Positions 47,204-59,917 of a stretch of 64,000 nucleotides of DNA are shown here, piece after piece (within the stretch, counting starts at the first letter, position 1; the number at the start of each line of letters is the position of its first letter). The position numbers and the translations under genes were made by a program. The DNA lies in assembly GCA_034509735.1 (NCBI GenBank), contig JACGWO010000001.1, positions 16,074,854-16,138,853 of the forward strand, given 5' to 3'. Under the pieces are notes generated by a model. The model saw only the letters and a list, made by a program, of their open reading frames with translations. It did not search any database and was not told the DNA's origin. This DNA comes from Sesamum alatum (lineage: Eukaryota > Streptophyta > Magnoliopsida > Lamiales > Pedaliaceae).

Positions 47204-48660
47204 TTGGTTTATACTCAAATATTCAAACAATATTTGAATGTTTTGGAAAGAAAATATTTTCTAGATAATGGAAAAATTGTTAATAACATATTTTCACTGC
47301 AACAACCTTTTGAAATGAATACAAATGAAATCGAAATTAATTTCAAAGCATTTTCAAAATTAATTGAGGACAATAACCTAATGATCACAATGGCTCAAAT
47401 AAATGAGTTGATGAAGAAACAAAATTATACTAATTTGTACTTAAATATAATAGGAGAACATGTTATAGAATTAGATCATAAAATGGATAAAATATTTGAT
47501 CGGCACCAAGAAACTAGCTCTAAAAACCTCATGATTGATGAGACAAATAAGAAAGTCACCGCTAAACCCTCATCCAGCCACCTCCGGACATAAATACTGA
47601 CAACTACAAGAAATTTTTTTAGAGGAAGTAAATAAATTAGAAAAATATGCGAGTATGCAAACAAAATTTTATTACCCTAGTTACTACACCTCGTGACGTT
47701 CTTTATGAGGAACAAGACATATATTATCAACATAGTTATAATGGAAAAAAAAAATTAACAATGGAATATAGATGGATATACAGAAAGACAAATTTACAAT
47801 ACCATACATAAAATGATGATGTATAGCACCATCTATAAAGGAAATCATAACTCAAACAAAGCTATTGCTAAGATGATCATAACAGGTTTTACGGGTCAGT
47901 TAAAAGGTTGGTGGGATAATTATCTAAGTCACGCGGATAAGAATGAAATTCTAAATACATTAAAAATAGAAAATATGGAAGAACAGACAGTATATACACT
48001 TGCTATAAATATTGTGGAACATTTTGCAGGAAGATGGTCCGATAATAGTGAGAACATTAGGACCCTATTACAGAATTTAAAAGTGTAAAACTCTAGCATC
48101 ATTGAGATGGTATAAAGATATTTTCCTTAACAGAGTAATAGAACTCCCAAAATCTAATGATGTCCACTAGAAGTCTAAATTCACAGATAAACTTCTCCAT
48201 TTATTTGCAGAAAGAGTAAGGAATACCCTTAGGAAGGGAGAACTACATATAAATTATAATCAATATATGTATGGAAAATTAATTGGAACTTTCATCCAAG
48301 AAGGACTAAATTTATGTAATGAAATTAAATTAAATAAACAGATTAAAAAACTAAATTTAACATAAAGGGAGTCAATTAGGAGAATTTTGTGCTCAATTGG
48401 AATGGAAATGAAACCATCGCATAGACAAAAAATTCCTAAATATAGGACAACATAAGGTAGGAAAAAGACACATAAAAATAAAAGTGACTGAAAAGAAAGA
48501 AATAAAGAAAAAGATACAACTAGGAAGAATGAATGGAAAGCTAAGAATAATATAACAAAGAAAGTACGGAGATGCTATACATGTGGCGAAACAGACCACC
48601 TTGCAAATAGATGCAACAATAAAACAACTAAAAGATTAAAATAGATGATTAACAGTTTTA
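47204..48660 (+). pseudogene. Pararetrovirus coat-protein region with zinc knuckle
   Basis: Open pieces at 47204-47593 and 47813-48088 (the latter with GFTGQLKGWWDNYL, typical of caulimovirid coat cores). The C-terminal zinc knuckle CYTCGETDHLANRC lies at 48573-48614 with perfect C-x2-C-x4-H-x4-C spacing. Stops and frame changes separate them. Confidence 0.75.
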
Positions 48661-49305
48661 AATTAGAAGGTGAAGAGAAGGAAAATATAATAAATAAGAT
48701 GTTTTCTAAAGAAATAGAATCCTCTCAATATGAAGAACAAACAGAATCTGATGATCAAGATGAGCTAAAAAATATAGAAGAAAATTTTGAATATTCATAA
48801 ACCTCTTATGAGTCAGGAGAAGAGGAAGACCCCTCTTGTGTATGTAAACAAGGAACAACGAAAAAAAATTCAAATCAAGAACTTTATGAATTAATGGCAA
48901 AATTCAAAGAATTAGGAAAGATAAATGTTCGTACTGATAATCATATAGTTGAATTACTTAGGGAAATTAAGGACCCTAAGATAAGAGATATTATTTTTAG
49001 TAAATGGATAACAATGATAAGGTTGCATCATAGGAGTCAAATCAAGCTTATAAAAATATGATTAGTAAGCCATTTGAAGCTTATACAATTACTAAGATTA
49101 AAATGATGCTTAAGAAAACACATACAATTAAAAATCATCCCTCCGCTAAAGAATTAAAAGAACAAATAAAAAAATATTAAGAGATATAACTAGGATTGAA
49201 ATCTTAGAAATAGATAAGAATAATGAATTCATTGAATTAGGTAAAGAAAAGATTGAGGAAAACATCCTATCTACACTAGAGATAGTTACTAGTAAAAAAT
49301 GGAAC

Positions 49306-49608
49306 GTGAAGATTGACTTATTAATAAATAATAATTTTAGAATAATGTTTCCCGCTCTAATGGACAGTGGAGCAGATATTAATTGTATAAAAGAAGGGTT
49401 GATACCAACTAAATATTTTAAAAAAACGACCCGTTCTCTATCTTATGCTAATAGGCAAAAATTGAACATAAGTTTTAAAATTCCAAAAACCTCTATATGC
49501 AATAATAAAAGATGTATCTCTACAATTTATCTATTAATAAAAGATTTAACCAATAAGATAATTCCTGGGCACCTTTTCTTAAGAAAATTGTCCTATAAAA
49601 ACAATTAA
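49306..49608 (+). pseudogene. Pararetrovirus aspartic protease region
   Basis: A 100-codon open stretch with MDSGADINCI (active-site DSGA), between the coat zinc knuckle and RT as expected. Acidic, Lys/Glu-rich linker sequence at 48660-49300 is broken by stops. Confidence 0.75.
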
Positions 49609-49799
49609 TGAAAAAGGTATAATAGAAACTTTTGAAGATGAGACAATAAAATTTAAATTTATTACTCAACCAATTGATAGGGTTATTAATAAAATAAAAG
49701 ATTTAATAATTTCAAAAACAAAACAAATTTGTTCCATAAAAGAAGAAATTAATTCATTACAAATAAATGAAATTCTTGAGAATCCAAAATTACAAGGGA

Positions 49800-52700
49800 A
49801 GATTAAAATGGTTCAGAATAAATTTGAACTTGAGATATGTAATGAGCATCATAATGCATTTTGGCATAGAAGAAACATATAGTAAGTCTCCCTAATGAAA
49901 ATAAATTTTCAGAGAAAAATATTCCCACTAAAGCAAGACATTGCCAAATGAACTCTGAATATTTAGAGTTATGTATAAATGAGATCCAATCATTAATTGA
50001 TAAAAAACTACTTAGATCCTCCAAATCACTATGGTCATGCACTAGCTTTTATTTTAATAAGCATGCAGAACAAGAGAGAGAGAGACCTAGATTGGTCATA
50101 AATTACAACCCTCTTAATAGAGGTTTAAAATAGATTAGGTGTCCAATCCCTAACAAGAAAGACCTTTTAGATAAATTACATAATGCGATAATTTCTCAAA
50201 ATTTGATCAAAATATGGATATTGGCAGATTCAGATAAATGAATAACATAGATATAAAACTGCATTTTACAGTTCCTTTTGGGCACTACGAATGGAATATA
50301 ATAACCTTTTGTGACACCCCCTACAAAACTATACTTTATCACTACTAATCATCATACTCTTCGTAATTATAAGTTGTCTTATAAGAATTTTCATTCTAAA
50401 CTAATAAGATAAATCCTATTTTTCTCGATATAATATAATTCTATAAATATATCTTAAATCACGATAGGTATCATCAAAAGCTTATATTTACTAGGCCACA
50501 GATATACTTATGTACAAACTCCAAAAGATGAAAGTTTCAGGCTGTTACAAAATTTAAAACGCAAACCCGACAAAAGACTAGATGTTTAATAGTCATATGG
50601 CCAAACCCACGGCTTCAGATGTCACGGCTGACCCACCTATTCAGATCCATTTCCCGACTCTCAATTTGACGTAGCTAGTCACCGTGATCTATCTCCTGAA
50701 AAATATTGGCAAGGGATGAGCTGCCTACTCAATAAGTATAGCTAACCAGCCTATATACACGTCATGTCACAAACTAACGAATATCAATATAAATATATAT
50801 GTATGTAATCACAATAAAGCCATAAAGTAATCAATGCCACAATCATGCATTAATACATAATGCAATATCTGAAGTCAAAGTTTTATATTCTTAGGGCCTT
50901 GCTTACTCTAATTGGAGTACATCAGTCAATGGTTCTGCCGGCTATCATCATCTCAATCAATGTCATATCGTATACAGCACAGGATACCCGTCGAATGTGA
51001 TATCCCCACACTATCTGAGTGTGTGTAGCAATATCAGCACAGAACATCACAATGAACATGGCATCCCCACACCACCCCAGTGTGTAGCTATCAGCACAGG
51101 ATATCCCCCGCTACCCGGAATACCCCGGTACCCTACGCGCCATGGTACCTAGCTTATTCATTTTTCTCATATCACATCGTCAATCACATCATCATCAACA
51201 CATCATCACAAACCATTGACTATGTTCCCCAACTAGGTAAGTCATCTCTTTATCCCAATTGAACGATATACTCATAATTGACTTCTTCATTCAACTCCTT
51301 GCAACAATAAAATATAATATACGACAATCATCTGTCAACATTTATATTACATGAATAACTACAAATAAACACGTAACGACAATTTCACAGAATAACCACG
51401 TAATCCAAATAAGCATCTATAAATATCAATAAGGTTTACGATAAATAAGTATAATTATATATACTTATATAGATCCAATTAACTATACTTACCTCGATCC
51501 CAAAACGATTATGCTAGTAGGAGTTGATTAGTCTTCTACTTTATCCCCGTGTCCTATAATACGTTATAATATATATAATCAATATAAATATTGAAAATAT
51601 CGTAAATTACGAATGAAATTACTAAATATATGCGTATATTTTATATCAATCTTTTAATATTTTATTTATATTAATATACAAACATCCGTTAATTTTTCCT
51701 CTAAATATTAGATACTATAACCCTCCCTTGTATACATCTAATTATCAATTAACTCATAAAAGCTCATTTCCTCAAACCCCTCATAGTTTTATAAACACTA
51801 TCGTTCTCTATAACATCCCTAAACGAAATCATTACAAAAATATCATATTTCTTTTTAATAATTATAATTTTCTCAAATACAATTCCCTAATATTTCTCAA
51901 ATATAATTCCCTACTATCCCTATTAATTTCTGTCAATTCTTCACTATAATAACAATTATTTAAACACTGGTACATACAATTATGTATTTGATTAATAAAC
52001 CGATTAATTTGAATAGTCCATTATAACAACTACTAAATCTAGTAGGTTATATAATTTCATATCATTAGCTATAAATATTCTAGTCCAATTAAATATATAC
52101 TCGAACACTAATCTATATAAATACTCAAATTCAATAAATTTTCCAGTTAAATAGTAAATCAAATAGTACAAATCATATTTAATAAATGCATTAATTAAAC
52201 AATATTAATATAATAATTAATTCATAATTTAAATTAAAATTTTGCTAACCTGTTTCTCGTCTGAAAATCGCACCCTCAAGTGTGTGCAATGTGTGTTGTT
52301 TGTTTAAAAATGTGTTTTAAATTTGTGAGTATTGATTTCTTAATTTGTAAGTTAATAAAGTGTATTTTAATATATATAAGATGTGCTTTGGTAGGCGGCC
52401 ACGTGCTGCACATCAATTTTTGTATTTTTTTTTATTTTATTTTATTAAAATTGCAATTTAGTCCCCAACTTCTATATATTTATGTATTGACCATAAATAT
52501 TTAATAAAGCTCCAATTTAGTCCCCTTCAAGTTTTAATATATTTATAATTTCAACCTATACTTATAATTAAATTAAATTTTCTTAATAATTACTAATTAG
52601 TCCATCAATTATGAATAAAATTATATGGACGTTACACCTTTGGCCTGAAAAATGCATCTTCAAAATTCCAAAATATCATGAATGATATTTTTAACCAATT

Positions 52701-53570
52701 TTTGAATTTTATCGTTGTCTATATCGTAGTCTTCTCTAATAGTATCGAAGATCAGTTGAAACATTAGAAATGTTTGAAACTGTAGTCATTCAAAATGGAT
52801 GAGTGATATCAAAACAAAAAATGAGTATCTTTCAAACCAAAATAAGATTTCTAGGTCACAACATTGAAAAAGGAGAAATAATTCCTATCAATAGATGCAT
52901 AGAATTTTCAGATAAATTTCCTGATAAAGTAATTAATAGAATGCAATTACAAAGATTTTAGGAAGTTTATATATATAGCTCCATATTATAAAAGTCTTGC
53001 CCAAGATACAACCTTATTATACGACAGGCTTAAGAAAATCCCTCTGAATGGATAGATGAACACACCAAAATAGTTAGGCTAATAAATTAACAGAAAGTTA
53101 AATCACTACCATGCACGACACTTGCAAATTCTAATTGAAAAAAGATAATCGAAACATATGCTTCTGAGGTAGGATTGGAGGGATATTGAAGAAAATTGAT
53201 GAGAATAAGCAGGAATATTTAGTCAGATTTCATTCAGAAAAATAAAAAGCAGTCCAGTTAAATGATGCTATTGTGGCCAAAGAAGTTCTTTCTATTGTTA
53301 AATGTGTCTTAAAATTTCAAAATGACTTGTTAAATCAAGAATTTACTATCAGAACAAATTATTCTGCCATTAAGTTTATATTTGAAAAGAATTTTAAACA
53401 TGATGTTTCTAAACAGATGTTTGCTATATGGCAAGCACACTAGCTCCATTTAATTTTAGTGTAGAACATATTAAGGGAAAGACAAATAGTCCTCCTGATT
53501 TTCTATCAAGATATATTTTAATGGACAAGACAATGAAAATTTTGACTGGATTGGAGGTGGATTATTTACA
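49800..53570 (+). pseudogene. Pararetrovirus reverse transcriptase and RNase H, split by a solo LTR
   Basis: 49948-50133 has the RT N-terminal motif region (RPRLVINYNPLN). RT is cut at 50309 by a solo LTR and resumes at 52642; the expected catalytic YIDD-type motif is damaged there. RNase H-like sequence runs about 53230-53570. Stops are frequent. Confidence 0.75.
50310..52636. mobile_element. Solo LTR, 2.3 kb, inside the pararetrovirus RT
   Basis: Begins tgtgacaccccct and ends atggacgttaca (TG...CA), flanked by the 5-bp target duplication ccttt (50305-50309 and 52637-52641). No internal retrotransposon sequence is present, so it arose by LTR-LTR recombination. Length and the 'gatgagctgcctactcaata' type motif suggest a Ty3/Gypsy LTR, possibly a Tekay-like chromovirus. 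Confidence 0.88.
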
Positions 53571-53874
53571 GGAATAAATATCTCCTCTAAGATCCTAGAT
53601 TATTGGATTGAAAAAGAGTTGAAGTTACTTTATGGATGGATTAAAGTGGCCTATATATAACTTTGAATTTTGGGATGAGCCTGTTGAATATAGAGGAAGA
53701 CTCAAAAGAATTCAAAGAATACTAAGAAAGAGAATTTATGAAACAAAATAAATCATTTGTGAAATTCTTATTCAATTACCCGATGCAGATATTTATTACC
53801 AATATCACATGAAAAATATTTAGATAGCAAATTTATTATATCACCAAAAAATTACGGGATATTTTGCCGGTTAA

Positions 53875-55176
53875 ATGAATAGTCTTTCTATTGCAGGAAT
53901 GCTTCCTCAAAGCAGAAGAGGCAGAAACTCCTCTAATAAAAAAGGCAGTAGATTTAGACCAGGCGAAATTATACGCCAAGGTAATAGATCACTTATCAAT
54001 GAAAACATCTCTAAAATTGAAAAATATAATAAGATCTCTGAAGAAGAGAATGAGCTCTTCCAACAATTCCTTATATTTAAGAAAGAGCAAAAGAAATTCG
54101 CTACCAATGAAGTATCATCATCTTCAATATCTTATGCCAAGGTACTTGAAGAAGAAGACGAATTAGTGAATTATAAATTCAGTGAACATCCGGAAGTAAT
54201 TATGCTCCTGAAAAATGATTATTTAAGATGGGAGAAAGACCCGTGGTATCTAATGAAAAGATACTTAGACGTGACAATATTTACGGCAAGGTCTTACAAA
54301 CCACGGGCCCATTACGAGTGCATTCTTAAAGCCACACAAAGTGTTGAAATCACCCATACTTACTCCAACAATGGAAAGGAGTTTAATTACTCAAAAGTAG
54401 CAGTAAAAAAAATCATCACTACTATTGAATGGGGAATTAACCCATTAGGTGAAAAGGAATATATTCACCCAGAGTCTAAAAGCCCGATAAAATTTAATTA
54501 TTGGGACTATGTTGAAACATTCACAAAGTCTTTCTCTATGAAAATCATAAGAGAAAACATACATGATCTTTTAAAATTTGTCCATTAGTCTTCCAACAAG
54601 AAGTACCGAATTGGGTATCTTAGTGGTGGTTAAATTATGATCCTCCAATTTCTATACTCCCTGAAATTTTCAGGATTATTATACGAAATGGATCAACTAT
54701 TTGCTAAAAATTAATAAGGCAGAAAGATCAAGAAAATGGATAGAAGGAATGACCTCTTTCTTCTTCTTTGTGGAATTCCCACTTCCATGGATATGGAAAT
54801 GATTACCGGATGTGGGAATAATCCTACAAAAAGTTTCTTGTATCAAAAGAAAATCTTGTTCAAAGTTATGGAACAAATTAATGCTGATAGACCCAGAGAC
54901 AAAAAAAATATTTTTGTCAAGAAGCAATAGATGAAATGGAAGAAAAACTTCAAGAATATAGAACCCTTGTTGAAAAAAAGAAAAATCAGACTCATAGCCC
55001 CTTTGAGCATTTATCACAAAAAACCAAAAGCAAAAGAGGAATTATCTAAAGAACAAATGATTGAAGAATATCTCAATCAAGTCCAAAAAGATCTAAAAAA
55101 GAAACTAACAGGAATGGCATCCCCAATGGAAACCCCTTCCAAGGAAGAAGAAAATAAATATTCTTGTTTAGCATAA
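53875..55176 (+). pseudogene. Pararetrovirus second ORF (unknown function), broken
   Basis: An intact 237-codon stretch (53875-54588) with a Lys/Glu-rich, coiled-coil-like region near residues 45-75, followed by pieces at 54736-54930 and 54931-55176. Its place after RNase H fits the second ORF described in florendoviruses. No domain is recognised. It is the longest uninterrupted frame in the viral copy. Confidence 0.6.
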
Positions 55177-55350
55177 GAATCACATGATCCTTCGAGGAGC
55201 CCAATAAAGGAATTCTTCTTGATTAATTATTTCAAGGAATTAGAACTGCTTTAAAAGTAAAATCAAAAGTTGGAAGCTCCAAATCCTCGGAATAACAAAG
55301 AGTTGATCAGGTCTCTTCAACCCTAGGCTCGGTGTTGTGCATTGGGCAAT

Positions 55351-55976
55351 AATCAAATATATATATATGTATAATTTTATTTGGTTTTTAGTGTGTCTAT
55401 ATATATATATATATATATTAAGCCCATTTAACTTGTAAAATAATGATAAAAATGAGTGAATTTTTTTAAAGTGATAAAAAAAAAATATCATTCTAATATA
55501 GTAATAGAAATATAAATAGTTTCTGAAAAATAGTGAAATTTTGAAATGCGTCTTTACAAAATAATAAAACAAACTTAAATGGATGTTTAAAAATTGTTAA
55601 AAATTTATGTGTTTTTATACCGTCATGTAATGAATTTGAATGGGTGTTTTTAAACCATCATTTAATTTTTTCACTATTTCTAAATACCCATTCAAGTTCA
55701 TTACATGATGGTATAAAAACACATAAATTTTTAATAATTTTTAAACACCCATATAAGTTCATTTTTTTTATTTTGTAAAGTCACATTTAAAAATTTCATT
55801 ATTTTTAAGAAACTATTTAAATTTCTGTTACTATACTATAATGATATTACTTTTAAAAATTCACTCAAATTTATTTCATTATTTTACGAGTTAAGTGGGC
55901 TTAAAAAAATATATAGACACACAATATCAAAATCAAATAAAACCATAAATATATATATATATATATATATTTGATT
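55351..55976. mobile_element. Near-perfect palindromic MITE in the viral 3' region
   Basis: About 620 bp. aatcaaatatata starts the left arm and tatatatttgatt ends the right. The arms (gtgtctatata / tatatagacac, taagcccatttaactt / gagttaagtgggctta) pair almost throughout, with a small loop near 55640-55690. No coding capacity. Confidence 0.85.
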
Positions 55977-56270
55977 GATGTGCACCGGACCTAGGATCGA
56001 AGAGATCTAGTTGATCACACAAGAGATCGAAAGCAGAATATGAAGAAAACAATTTTTTCAAAATAATGAAGAAATGAAGGGTGGAATCACACAAACGGGG
56101 TAGAGGACAAACTCAGAATAATTTCACCAAATCAAGGGCATGGACCAGTGTCACATATGCAAGGCGTTAGGAGAATTAGACCAAACACCTGTCTCAAATG
56201 TTGAGACACTTGTCACTTTTGACGGACATGAAATAAAAAATTTAAGTCTGAACTTTAGGACTCTACCTCC

Positions 56271-56280
56271 TCTATAAATA
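56271..56280 (+). promoter_or_regulatory. TATA box of the pararetrovirus genomic promoter
   Basis: TCTATAAATA in the 3' non-coding region, the usual place of the 35S-type promoter. About 80 bp downstream lies the poly(A) signal, which fits a short terminally redundant RNA. Confidence 0.65.
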
Positions 56281-56357
56281 CCCCTTTTCAGCTCATTAGA
56301 GAGAGAGAGCCCCATAAACACTTGTACTTGTATATCTTCCTTTTCTCTCTCTTAGTA

Positions 56358-56363
56358 AATAAA
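56358..56363 (+). terminator. Poly(A) signal of the pararetrovirus
   Basis: AATAAA in 'cttagtaaataaagcc', after the TATA box and before the repeated leader. Confidence 0.6.
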
Positions 56364-57052
56364 GCCATAAAGCCTTTGTTTTGTACGGGCTGGTGTGCAC
56401 TTATATTTGGTAAGTTTTCTTTAAATTATAGTACTTGTTACATTTATATTCTTCTTATCTTTGTTTTTAGCCTAATGAAAGGCTAATTTTCTATTGTTGA
56501 ATTATCCATGGCAACAGAGATAGCAAGGTTATATATATATATATATATATATAAAGAAGAGTATTTTAAGTCAATGATAAATATATGGAGAAATTGAATG
56601 AATATGGAAAAAAGACCCACTTGGGTTGTTCCATTAAATTATGAGTAAGAATGAAGTCTTTGTTGTCATTGTTACTCGGATTTGCCAATTTATGGCGTTG
56701 TTTGAGCTTTTGTGTGGCATTTTAGACTGAGTTTAACGAAGTGTAAAAGGTTATCAGAATTACTCTTCTCAAATTTATTTAACTCTCACTATGTCTGACA
56801 TAATTTATGATACTCTTTTCTATTATTCGCCTTTTCCTACATGATCGGATTTACATTCTGCCTACATGATCAGATTTTATGGCGATTTTTGTATATTCCC
56901 GACCCCCATGACTCGACGCCATGGCTTCTTAAAATATATGTTACAGTATAGATAGAATTATAAAATATAAATATATAAAAATATAGGTATACAATATGTT
57001 TTTATAGGTATATTTATATTAATAACATATATGTATGATACATACTAAAATA

Positions 57053-58180
57053 GAGTAAAATTCATATTAACACTGAATTTTGTCATTGATATCATTTTGA
57101 TACTTGAGTAATTACAAATGACTCAATTTGTATCTAAATTTTTATATTAATATCATTTTGGTACACGATTAATTACCAATGACTTAATTAGTACTCGAGT
57201 TTTACCATTAATATTCTTTTGGTACCCAATTGATGTTGTTTATTTTATTTTTTATTATTTTTATACAATGACCATTTTACCCTTGGATAATAAATAAAAA
57301 AATAAGAAATATATAAAAAAATTAACTAAATTTAATCAATATATTTTTTGACTTTCATATTTTATATTTGAGTATTATACGTGATAATAATATTTTATTA
57401 ATTTATTTTTTTCTACTCATTTTATTTAAAAATATTCATAAAATAAGTCAAAATGCATTACAATCATAGAGAAGTTGAATTTTGAATTCTAAATTTTGAA
57501 AACATATAATCTAATATTGAAACTTTTGAATCTATATCTAAGTTTTGCAATCAAATTTTAATATCTCGATTAGATGAAAAAAACACCTTTAACGATGAAA
57601 ATTTTGATTCGTTAGGACTTGACTATTAACATAAGTCATTCGATAATGATTTTCCTTACATATATACATTGAGAGAAAATGATAGTAGAAAGAATTAATT
57701 AAAATTAAAATATAATAATTTTGATTACCAAATATGAGTAGTAAAAACAACATATATCGATAAAAAGTTATGCAAATTTTTCTTGTTATATAACATTTTG
57801 GTACCAATTGCCATATATAAAAATTATACAATTAAAATGTAGTCTATAATGAAATGAGTAACATTTATTTTGGTACATAAATTTTGTCGTTAATATTATT
57901 TTGGTACACGAGTCATTACAAATGACTAATATATTTTGATACCGAATTCATATTTTTTTAATTGATTTTTCTATTATATCTTTATATCTAGCAATTTTAT
58001 AAATTGGATACCACAGTAATATTAATAATAAAACTTGGTATTAATTTAATTATTTATAATTACTTGTATATCAAAATAATATTAATAATAAAATTTAAAT
58101 ACTAATTGAGTCATTTGTAATAGCACATATACTAGAAGTAATATTAACACAAACTTGAATATCAAAATAAATTTTACTCG
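57053..58180. mobile_element. TIR element with internal 'tcattttggtac' repeats
   Basis: Left end gagtaaaattcatattaaca, right end complement of cgagtaaaatttattttgat. Subterminal motifs (attacaaatgactcaatt, atcattttggtac) recur several times in both orientations. A clear target duplication is not seen, and there is no protein. Probably a non-autonomous DNA transposon. Confidence 0.55.
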
Positions 58181-58199
58181 ATTAAAATATAATAAATAA

Positions 58200-58500
58200 A
58201 AAAACTTTATTTTTATATTTACATTTCCAGTTTCCCCTGTAAATCTTCTTCCCCTTTCCCCCAGCCCGTCGCCAGTGCCCCCCTTCCCTCCCCAACACCA
58301 TCCTCCCTTCTCTGGCCTCCCCGTTCCACCGGCCAACTCCCAGATCCGCTGTCCATATCTTAGATCCGCCTCCCAGGTCCGACTCCCAATCCACTAGAAT
58401 CTGCGGCCACCTCTCCGATCCGCTAGCTACCTCCCTTTCCCGCCGCCTCGCAGATCGACGGCCGCCTTGCCCCACCTTCTTCTCCGTCTGTGTATTTTTT
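58200..58500. other. C-rich patch
   Basis: Strong pyrimidine bias on the plus strand (cccctttcccccagcccgtc and similar). Minus-strand frames here are Gly/Arg-rich and look like composition, not a gene. Confidence 0.4.
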
Positions 58501-58697
58501 ATATAATTTTATTAATCCTGTAGTGTATGTATATATTGCATAAATTTATTTATTTGTAATTTTTATAAAAATTTATTTTTGTAATTCGAATAAATTTTAA
58601 CCATTTATTTTAAGTTAAATGAATAACATCCGTTGATAAAGGAAAAGTTCATGTAATTTTCTTGATTTAACGTTAACTCCAACGGCTCTCTCCACAT

Positions 58698-59917
58698 TCT
58701 ATAAATAAAGCCAGTGTCTAATCAGTCGCTGCTTCTCCTTCTCTCAGTTTGGTGTTTCAAGCCCATTCAGTTCATGGGTGTTCTTGGCTGCTACTTCTCT
58801 TTGTTTTGTGTTTCCTTGGTGTCCCTTCTCTTCATATCTGTGTTTGTTCCTGTGTTCTCTATTCTTTCTTCTTTTTGGTTTGATCTATTGTGTACTAATC
58901 AGTTTATGTGATTATGGTTCTGTGGTTCAATTTGACTTAATTTATGGAATGTGGTTTGAATCAGTTTCTGTGGATTTTTTTTTCTTTTTGGTTGTGATTC
59001 TTGAATCTTGTCAGTGATTCAGTTGATGTTCTAATGTTGATGCTGAATGAAATTTGATTTGGATTCTTGTTCTTGCTCTTGCGGTACTCATGTTTTTCTT
59101 CCTTGAATTGGTTTATGTGGATTTTTACTTTTTGGTTGTGATTGTTGAATGTTGACAGTTAATTTGATTGAATTGATGTTCTTTTGATGGTGTTGCTGAA
59201 TGAAATTGTCAAGTTTACCTTACAAAATAGTTTCCTGAGTCATGTAAAGGGAGCAACACAAGCTTCACTGTGCGTATGATGAAAAACTTGATCGTCACCC
59301 TGAATGCCATGCTGGAGATGATTTGATCTCTTTATTTGACTGCTTATAACCGTGAACTTCATCTCCTCACTTGCAGATTGAACAACTTGACATGATGATA
59401 CAAAAGCCCTCACCTCATAGTGATTTATGTTCCTTCAATTTGATTATCTCACTTAAAATATAGATCCGTGTCTTTTCATGCGGAGCAAGCACTTAATGGT
59501 ATGAATATCCACTTCTTGTGGTATAACTGACTTTCGTGGTCCCAAGGGTATATCTGGACCCTTCAGGTAATGATTCTAACTTTCCGTGAGGCTAGACAAC
59601 TCCTATATTCTTGGAGAAGTTTTTGGCACGTTTAACTGACTCCACCATCCTACACGTCATTGAAAATGTTTCTTCATCTGATGTTCGAAATACCAACCAT
59701 TAATACAGAAAGAATTTCTGTATCTTGTTTGTAAGTTGATTGTTTTTCTTGTTTTTGCTTTGATCTATTGTGTTATCAGTTTATGTGATTATGGTTTTGT
59801 GGTGCAATTTGACTTAATTTATGGAGTTTGATTTGAATCATTTCCTATGGATTTTTTCTTTTTGGTTGTAATGTTGATGCTGAATAAAATTTGATTTGGA
59901 TTCTTGTTCTTGCTCTT
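58698..59917 (+). promoter_or_regulatory. Candidate promoter, 5' UTR and T-rich first intron
   Basis: tctataaataa at 58698-58708 is followed by a pyrimidine-rich leader-like stretch (cttctccttctctcag) and then T/G-rich sequence like a plant 5' UTR intron. Similar segments recur at 58910-59090, 59105-59215 and 59778-59935. A different, less biased block (about 59215-59710) lies between them. No convincing ORF is present, and the Gypsy element starts at 59918, so the downstream gene, if any, is displaced. Confidence 0.35.

Larger units (their letters stand above)
45282..56932 (+). mobile_element. Endogenous pararetrovirus (Caulimoviridae, petuvirus/florendovirus-like), decayed
   Basis: Plus-strand integrated viral sequence. 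Order: leader with tRNA-Met primer site, movement protein, coat protein with zinc knuckle, aspartic protease, RT, RNase H, a separate second ORF, then a TATA box and poly(A) signal. The leader at 45283-45323 recurs in diverged form at 56891-56932, so slightly more than one genome length is present. It is interrupted by a MITE, a solo LTR and a palindrome; without them it is about 8.2 kb, a usual caulimovirid size. Many stops and frame changes make it non-functional. The genus is inferred from gene order. Confidence 0.85.

Noticed and set aside
58082..58475. Gly/Arg-rich minus frames
   Set aside because: Product of a C-rich patch; low complexity and no homology recognised.
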